Source of the DNA: a virus
IMG/VR virus record: IMGVR_UViG_3300032722_000043
Span: 1-44,599 of that record
DNA length: 44,599 bases
Direction: 5' to 3' (one strand)
Positions 40,083-44,599 of the stretch are shown here, piece by piece. The notes beneath the pieces were generated by a model. The model was not told the origin of the DNA and made no database searches. It saw nothing but the letters and a program-made list of their open reading frames with translations. Position 1 is the stretch's first letter. The number at the start of each line of letters is the position of its first letter. The position numbers were made by a program, and so were the translations under genes.

Positions 40083-40592
40083 ACCTGGTGCTATCCCAAC
40101 TTTTGTAGCATGAGCTCCCCAAGATTCTAAATCAGAAACTCCTTCGGGAGTTGATACATTACCTGCTATAATAAAAGATCCTGGTAAATTAGCTTTGATA
40201 TATTTTATCATATCTTTCATTTTAACAGAATGTCCATGAGCAATATCAATCGTAATAAAATCAGGATAAGTATCGTTATCTACAAATTTATCTACTAATT
40301 GATAAGCATCTTCATTTACTCCCATAGAAATAGATGATATTAGCAATTTAGATTTCATCATTTTATGAAATTCAAACATATCGTTATCAAATCGGTGCAT
40401 TATATAAAAATAACCTGCTTCTGCTAATTTTATACATAAGTCTTCGTTAATAACTGATTCCATATTTGATGGAACTATTGGCATCTTAAATGTAAAATTA
40501 CCTAATTTTAAGCTTGTATCACATTCAGAACGGCTATCTACAATACATTTTTTTGGGACTAGGTTAATGTCCTTGTAATCAAATTTTTTCAT
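39777..40592 (-). CDS. guaC: N-terminal GMP reductase fused to split intein N-part
   Basis: Start chosen at 40592 (MKKFDYKDINLVPKKCIVDS), which matches the family start better than the ATG two codons upstream. Residues 1-170 are GMP reductase: SRSECDTSLKLGNFTFKMPI, VPSNMESVINEDLCIKLAEA, YFYIMHRF, ITIDIAHGHS and FIIAGNVSTPEGVSDLESWG, ending HATKVGIAPG. From Cys171 the sequence is intein N-part (101 residues, CFTADAEVMTKNGLKSLSEI to HLLVKL). The intein is very similar in order to the metagenomic IMPDH-1 split intein (CFVPGTLV...CTKNHEFYVI; here CTKSHEFYVI). The enzyme could recycle host GMP to IMP for adenine nucleotides, useful for an AT-rich genome. Confidence 0.87.
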   Translation of the reverse strand: MKKFDYKDINLVPKKCIVDSRSECDTSLKLGNFTFKMPIVPSNMESVINEDLCIKLAEAGYFYIMHRFDNDMFEFHKMMKSKLLISSISMGVNEDAYQLVDKFVDNDTYPDFITIDIAHGHSVKMKDMIKYIKANLPGSFIIAGNVSTPEGVSDLESWGAHATKVGIAPGCFTADAEVMTKNGLKSLSEISLDDYVLTHKNRYKRVLNKHSKTTEFDLLSINGLAPCTKSHEFYVILKSDKDFVNEQNLNDYGFFIEAEKLNKEIHLLVKL

Positions 40593-40604
40593 ATACATAA
40601 TTTA

Positions 40605-40910
40605 TTAATAAAAAGAATATTTGCCATTATCTACTATACAATAGATATTACACGGAGTTAAATAGATCCCATTTTCTTCTTCTCTAACAGAACATCTTAA
40701 AAATCCATCTATTTGATTATTATTTATAACTCTAACAGTCATATTATTTAATCCTTTTAGGATTATTGAGTTAGAATCTTCATTAGGAAAGAAAAATTCA
40801 TCTTTATTTTTTAAAATTTTACCATTTCCTTCTTCACCAAAATAAGTATTATTTATTATTTCTCTAAGTTTAGTTTCGTCAGTAAATTCAATTTTAATTT
40901 CGTATTTCAT
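40605..40910 (-). CDS. Hypothetical protein between dnaJ and guaC
   Basis: A 101-aa beta-rich protein (MKYEIKIEFTDETKLREIIN, NSIILKGLNNMTVRVINNNQ, CNIYCIVDNGKYSFY). No family recognised. Its start touches the dnaJ stop (1-nt overlap) and guaC follows 12 nt later, so the three form one operon. Confidence 0.5.
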   Translation of the reverse strand: MKYEIKIEFTDETKLREIINNTYFGEEGNGKILKNKDEFFFPNEDSNSIILKGLNNMTVRVINNNQIDGFLRCSVREEENGIYLTPCNIYCIVDNGKYSFY

Positions 40911-41782
40911 TATATATTTTTTAATTGTTCAAAAATCGCTTTCTTTTCAGGAGTTAAAGTTTTTGGAATTTCTATTGAGAAAATAACAACAATACTTCCT
41001 CTACCTCTTACATTTCCACCCATATCTATGATAGGAATTCCTTTTCCATTAAATATTTGTTTACTACCAACTTCTGTTCCTGCGGGCACATTTACTTTTA
41101 TTTTACCAGTTGGTGCATTTATATCAAAATTAGTACCTAATACAAAATCAGTAATACTTAATTTTCTTTCATATACTAAATCAGAATTAATTCTTGAAAA
41201 CTCAGTATACTGTTCTTCTTCAATTATTACATGAAGATCACCTGGTTGTCCGTCTAATATTTCATTACCTTTACCAGGCATGTTCAATGTCATACCCGTT
41301 CCAACACCTGCTGGAAAATTAATTTCAACAGTATCTTCTGCTGTTATAACAGTGTTATTTTTAACAATATTTCTTGGGTATTTAATGGTTCTATTACAAC
41401 CATTAATAATTTCATTAATACTTAATGTAAGTTTAATTCTTAAATCACTACCTTTTCTAATTCTTTGTTGGTTAAAGAAATGTGAAAATATATCTTCTAC
41501 ATTAAAACCACCACCAAATGGACTACCATTTCCAAATGGATTACCTCCACCAAAAGGATTATCTCCTATATTGTTATCATATTTAAACTTTTTATCATTA
41601 TCTGATAAAACTTCATAAGCCTCAGTTATTTCTTTAAACTTTGCTTCATCTCCCCCTTTATCCGGGTGGTGAGTCATAGCCAATTTTCTAAAATTAACTT
41701 TAATTTTTTTATTAAGCTCATCTGAACTTAATTTTTTATCTTCTTCTGATAAATTTAATAATTTGTAGTAATCTTTTTTCAT
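40910..41782 (-). CDS. DnaJ-type co-chaperone (class II, no zinc finger)
   Basis: A 290-aa protein. J domain at 1-70 with MTHHPDKGGDEAKFKEITEA carrying the HPD tripeptide that stimulates Hsp70. A G/F region follows (NPFGGGNPFGNGSPFGGGFN), then two C-terminal beta domains (RIKLTLSINEIINGCNRTIK, INFPAGVGTGMTLNMPGKGN, LGTNFDINAPTGKIKVNVPA). The CxxCxGxG zinc centre is absent, so this is DnaJB/CbpA-like. It would work with the host DnaK, perhaps in replication or virion assembly. It overlaps the upstream endonuclease gene by 4 nt. Confidence 0.85.
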   Translation of the reverse strand: MKKDYYKLLNLSEEDKKLSSDELNKKIKVNFRKLAMTHHPDKGGDEAKFKEITEAYEVLSDNDKKFKYDNNIGDNPFGGGNPFGNGSPFGGGFNVEDIFSHFFNQQRIRKGSDLRIKLTLSINEIINGCNRTIKYPRNIVKNNTVITAEDTVEINFPAGVGTGMTLNMPGKGNEILDGQPGDLHVIIEEEQYTEFSRINSDLVYERKLSITDFVLGTNFDINAPTGKIKVNVPAGTEVGSKQIFNGKGIPIIDMGGNVRGRGSIVVIFSIEIPKTLTPEKKAIFEQLKNI

Positions 41783-42750
41783 ATTTTATTTATTTTATTT
41801 AATAAATCTTGTTCTGTAGAAATAATTTCATCTAAATAATTTTGATAAGTAAATTTACTATTATTAGTAAAATATATAATTTTTATATTATTTTTTTTAC
41901 ATAAATCATATTTTATTTTATCTCTTTCTTTTATTTTTTCAAATACTTTTATTATATGTTCTTCTCCTTTATTTCCAAAATCAATAGGTATAAAATGTTG
42001 GTCTTCTTGACATTCAATAGCTATTGAATGATCTGGTAAATAAAAATCTAAAGATTGTAATTTTAACCAATCTGATTTATATTCCCTTATATAAGAAATA
42101 TCTAATTTTTTTAGAATATTTTCAATAAAAATCTCTAATTTACTTTCTTTACATAGAGGACATCCTTGTCCTGATAAATGTTTAAAAGGTTTTTGTAAAA
42201 AAACCCCATGTTTTTCACAAACTATTTTTATTTTTATTTCAGTATTTACATAATCTACAAAGTCATAGTTATATTTATCTCCATGTTTTTCATAACATTC
42301 AATTAAAAATTGTTCTTGTGTTTTTGTATTTTTTATCTTAGCCTTATTTATACCACATTTAGGACAACCAACTCCTTTAATATGCTGAAATGGTCTTATT
42401 TCAAAAGAACCATGTTCTAAACAATTAATTTTAATCTTTGTTTTATTATTAATATAGATAACATCTTTATAATCATAAAAATCATTATGTATTTTTCTAA
42501 CTTTACTTAGAAATTCATTAGGATTTGTTCTTAACTTTTTATTTAAAATTAATTTAGAACACTCTTTACAACCATCTCCTATTAAATGATTACAAGCTTT
42601 TTGCCAAAAATCACCATGAAGTTTACAAGTAATGCAAACTTTAGTATGTGCATTTATATATAATAATTTATCATATAAATATTTATCCCCATGTCTTTCA
42701 ATAGCTCTTTCTATAAAAATTTCATTATTTAATTTTTTATTATTTTTCAT
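41779..42750 (-). CDS. Homing endonuclease: three Cys/His repeats plus Vsr-like nuclease
   Basis: A 323-aa paralogue of the 1216-2310 protein. Three repeats (about residues 8-62, 72-128, 135-195) follow the pattern HGDKYLYDKxxYINxxxKVCI TCKLHGDFWQ...HLxGxGCxxC. The nuclease end reads LQSLDFYLPDHSIAIECQED, QHF, then KERDKIKYDLCKKNNIKIIY. It sits at the head of the dnaJ-guaC operon, overlapping dnaJ by 4 nt, so it may be co-transcribed with and coupled to dnaJ. A TTAATATATAA element is at 42754-42764. Confidence 0.72.
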   Translation of the reverse strand: MKNNKKLNNEIFIERAIERHGDKYLYDKLLYINAHTKVCITCKLHGDFWQKACNHLIGDGCKECSKLILNKKLRTNPNEFLSKVRKIHNDFYDYKDVIYINNKTKIKINCLEHGSFEIRPFQHIKGVGCPKCGINKAKIKNTKTQEQFLIECYEKHGDKYNYDFVDYVNTEIKIKIVCEKHGVFLQKPFKHLSGQGCPLCKESKLEIFIENILKKLDISYIREYKSDWLKLQSLDFYLPDHSIAIECQEDQHFIPIDFGNKGEEHIIKVFEKIKERDKIKYDLCKKNNIKIIYFTNNSKFTYQNYLDEIISTEQDLLNKINKI

Positions 42751-42753
42751 TAC

Positions 42754-42765
42754 TTATATATTAAG
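42754..42765 (-). promoter_or_regulatory. Late-promoter-like CTTAATATATAA
   Basis: On the - strand, 4 nt from the endonuclease ATG at 42750; may drive the endonuclease-dnaJ-guaC operon. Confidence 0.35.
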
Positions 42766-42809
42766 TATCTAGGTTTCTAGGTTTCTGTATACTTTTTTTG
42801 TTTAAAATA

Positions 42810-42820
42810 CTTAATATATA
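42810..42820 (+). promoter_or_regulatory. Late-promoter-like CTTAATATATA
   Basis: CTTAATATATA ending 30 nt upstream of the ATG at 42851, followed by a second reversed copy (TATATTAATA, 42831-42840) and an AAAGTTTTATT leader. Confidence 0.4.
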
Positions 42821-42850
42821 TATATAATTATATATTAATAAAGTTTTATT

Positions 42851-43201
42851 ATGGACTATATAGTGATTAATGAATTTGGTGATAGGGAGATTATTTTTTC
42901 AAATAAATTATTGGAATATAAGTTATTATGGAAAGGTCATAAATTATCCATAGCTAATGACCAATCCACATTAAAATCTTTAATAAAAATGTTTGAAGCA
43001 AGAAATCCAAAAAAAGAGTATTCTTTGGATTACAAAAAATGGATTCAAACATTTTCAATGAAAGAAATCTCGTATAGAGATAATTGTTGGAATGATATAA
43101 GTAGCTATGGATTAGATAAAACATATAAGGATATATTAGAAATAATGAATACCAAATTTGGTTATTTTAATAAATTATTTATATACGAAAAAACAAAATA
43201 A
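42851..43201 (+). CDS. Hypothetical protein
   Basis: A 116-aa protein. MDYIVINEFGDREIIFSNKL then LWKGHKLSIANDQSTLKSLI and a Trp-rich helix DNCWNDISSYGLDKTYKDIL. No family recognised. It is 2 nt upstream of the next gene and likely co-transcribed with it. Confidence 0.5.
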   Translation: MDYIVINEFGDREIIFSNKLLEYKLLWKGHKLSIANDQSTLKSLIKMFEARNPKKEYSLDYKKWIQTFSMKEISYRDNCWNDISSYGLDKTYKDILEIMNTKFGYFNKLFIYEKTK

Positions 43202-43203
43202 AT

Positions 43204-43584
43204 ATGAAACATTTACAAACATTTAATGAAAGAAACCTAATAAATAAGATGTTATTTAAAGATGAAAGTATAATACTTAAAGTTATTAACTCTTTAAAAA
43301 CAAAGTGTCCTCCAAAAAATATCAAGGTAGTAAATAATCCTATTAAACCTGTTAAGAAATTTCAAATAGATCAAAAATTACAAAAATTCAAAACTATAAA
43401 ATTTTTCACAACTACTCCAACAAAAGAAGATTTTCAAATTACTGATGTAAAAATAGTTCTTTATTGTCAAGATTATTTATTAAGAACTAATTTGCTTATA
43501 GCAGTATTTGTTGATAACAAAGAATTAGAATGTAGTGAAAAATCTAAAGAAGAATTATATAATATTGTTAAAAGTTATATTTAA
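43204..43584 (+). CDS. Capsid-targeting-like small protein
   Basis: A 126-aa basic protein starting MKHLQTFNERNLINKMLF, which fits the MKHLxxFNE pattern of possible capsid-targeted proteins. The rest (KTKCPPKNIKVVNNPIKPVK, IKFFTTTPTKEDFQITDVKI, VLYCQDYLLRTNLLIAVFVD) is alpha/beta with no recognised motif. Its 3' end overlaps the convergent gene by 4 nt. Confidence 0.5.
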   Translation: MKHLQTFNERNLINKMLFKDESIILKVINSLKTKCPPKNIKVVNNPIKPVKKFQIDQKLQKFKTIKFFTTTPTKEDFQITDVKIVLYCQDYLLRTNLLIAVFVDNKELECSEKSKEELYNIVKSYI

Positions 43585-44069
43585 TAGTTATTAAAGTTTA
43601 ATAACTTCTTAACATTATTTGAATAATAAAATTCATAATTAATGTTTTTTAATGTTAATTTAAGTAATTCTAATTTTTCTATTTTTAGAGATAAATCATT
43701 TAGATAAACATCTAAATCTTTAAGAGCCATTTTCCAATTTATTTCACAATTCCAATGTGAAGGAAATTTATCTCTAAAATTAGAGATAGCTAATTCAACT
43801 GATTTCTTTTTTACTAAAATTTCATCACCATCTTTCATTGATTTAATACTCAAAAAATGAATGAAGTAATCATTAAATCTATGAATTAGATTATCAGTTT
43901 CCATTACTTTTAATAAACCAATAACTATTCCATTTCTTTCACTTAATTCGAATTCTTTATCTTCTGCTAAAATCTTTTCTGATTCTTTTTCAGAACCAAC
44001 TACATAATATACATATGTATCCCATAAACCTCTTTTAACTATATCTGATGGTTTAACCATTATTTTCAT
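43581..44069 (-). CDS. Hypothetical protein
   Basis: A 162-aa protein. An N-terminal alpha/beta part (DTYVYYVVGSEKESEKILAE, NGIVIGLLKVMETDNLIHRF) and a long C-terminal helix (LNDLSLKIEKLELLKLTLKN) with coiled-coil character. No family recognised. It follows the zinc-ribbon gene on the same strand after 45 nt. Confidence 0.5.
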   Translation of the reverse strand: MKIMVKPSDIVKRGLWDTYVYYVVGSEKESEKILAEDKEFELSERNGIVIGLLKVMETDNLIHRFNDYFIHFLSIKSMKDGDEILVKKKSVELAISNFRDKFPSHWNCEINWKMALKDLDVYLNDLSLKIEKLELLKLTLKNINYEFYYSNNVKKLLNFNNY

Positions 44070-44114
44070 ATAAATATATTTCTTTTTTTAATATAGAATA
44101 ATTATAGAAAAAGT

Positions 44115-44474
44115 TTACTTAAACTTAAAAGTATAATTAAATGGATCTCCTTGTCCACCTCCTGTCCTATAAGTTAGGACGTTATCACACTCAGGACAAT
44201 ATTCTACTTCCCAAGTTCTATCTGGTCTTTCTGAGGAAAACTCTTGTAAACAAGAATCACAACACCAAATAACATTTGTTAAATAAAGACTAATATCCCA
44301 TCTATAATTATGTCTAAATTTTGAAAAAATCTCAGGTGTCATTAAATTACTTTCTAATAATTTAACTATTCTATGATTTTCATAAATCATTTTGGTATAG
44401 TAAGGAATATCAGAAACTTTCTTTTCTAAGATAAAAGTAGTATATAATTCTATACGTTCCTTAAATCTTTCCAT
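44115..44474 (-). CDS. Zinc-ribbon protein
   Basis: A 119-aa protein with a CxxC...CxxC zinc ribbon: CCDSCLQEFSSERPDRTWEV then EYCPECDNVLTYRTGGGQGD. The N-terminal 70 residues are helical (MERFKERIELYTTFILEKKV). Zinc ribbons of this type often bind nucleic acid or other proteins; nothing more specific can be said. Its ATG overlaps the upstream stop (TAATG), so it is coupled to the partial gene at the right edge. Confidence 0.55.
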   Translation of the reverse strand: MERFKERIELYTTFILEKKVSDIPYYTKMIYENHRIVKLLESNLMTPEIFSKFRHNYRWDISLYLTNVIWCCDSCLQEFSSERPDRTWEVEYCPECDNVLTYRTGGGQGDPFNYTFKFK

Positions 44475-44599
44475 TATTTCTTTTTTGGTTTAAGAATCAT
44501 TAACCATTTATTACCTTCCATTTTTGGAAGAGTTTCAGGAAGTCCATATTCACTTAATGTTTCAGCAAATTTTAACATTACCAATTCACCAGCAGCAGG
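44474..44599 (-). CDS. C-terminal end of an unidentified gene (partial)
   Basis: An open - strand frame enters from the right edge. The last 41 residues include ELVMLKFAETLSEYGLPETL and end in a basic tail LKPKKK. Stop TAA overlaps the ATG of the zinc-ribbon gene. Too short to assign. Confidence 0.5.
   Translation of the reverse strand, partial: PAAGELVMLKFAETLSEYGLPETLPKMEGNKWLMILKPKKK

Noticed and set aside
1-44599. tRNA genes, CRISPR arrays or insertion sequences
   Set aside because: Looked for GC-rich cloverleaf-like stretches, regular short repeats and transposase motifs in the intergenic gaps and saw none; a tRNA scan would be decisive.

Overview
The window is part of a large, very AT-rich tailed-phage genome. 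It carries T4-type genes: a family B DNA polymerase fragment, sliding clamp, UvsW helicase, a UvsY-like mediator, gp6-type wedge, gp5-type spike, hub and neck proteins. A Bacteroidetes host, perhaps a flavobacterium, is inferred from three things. Two promoters match the Bacteroidetes form (TTTG, 19-nt spacer, TATATTTG). Most genes lack Shine-Dalgarno sites. A bifunctional-nuclease (BFN) gene and an LpxH-like/glycosyltransferase pair are present. No tRNA, rRNA, CRISPR array or insertion sequence was seen.

Layout. 0-1.2 kb: the end of a + gene, a Mom-like DNA-modification gene and a small ribbon-helix-helix-like gene. 1.2-2.3 kb: a homing endonuclease. 2.3-5.6 kb: four small to large genes, several beginning with an MKxLKxF-type peptide resembling T4 capsid-targeting sequences; they include nucleotidyltransferase-like, ADP-ribosyltransferase-like and ParB-like proteins. 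5.6-6.7 kb: a three-gene operon led by a BFN nuclease. 6.8-9.6 kb: the C-terminal half of DNA polymerase, heavily broken up. 9.7-11.1 kb: an HNH endonuclease and a P-loop kinase-like gene. 11.2-20.65 kb: a + strand baseplate/hub/spike operon with two cell-wall-degrading domains. 20.7-30.2 kb: UvsW, a WYL-like protein, a broken GNAT gene, an AlaRS-like catalytic domain, UvsY-like, a GT-B/LpxH-like pair split by an endonuclease, and the sliding clamp. 30.2-37.5 kb: gp6-like wedge, guanylate kinase, a gp13-like neck protein and two endonucleases. 37.5-44.6 kb: a frameshifted gene, GMP reductase split by an intein, DnaJ, another endonuclease and small unknown genes.

The most striking feature is how two enzymes are broken up at catalytic motifs. 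DNA polymerase (a) lacks its N-terminal half nearby and has an HNH endonuclease at the break; (b) is interrupted inside motif B by a 42-nt segment with an in-frame stop, a GC-rich hairpin, matching TAC codons and an internal SD-like AAGAGG, all as expected of a T4 gene 60-like translational bypass; (c) is interrupted inside motif C by a split intein whose halves flank a free-standing endonuclease gene. GMP reductase has the same split-intein/endonuclease arrangement at its active-site loop. These match the 'fractured gene' arrangement described from marine metagenomes (Dassa et al. 2009). Eight homing-endonuclease genes fill about 19% of the window.

A recurring TTTAATATATA element 10-40 nt upstream of start codons on both strands, including endonuclease genes, is the likely late promoter. 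Convergent genes are separated by strong bidirectional hairpins. All functions are read by eye; no database search was run.
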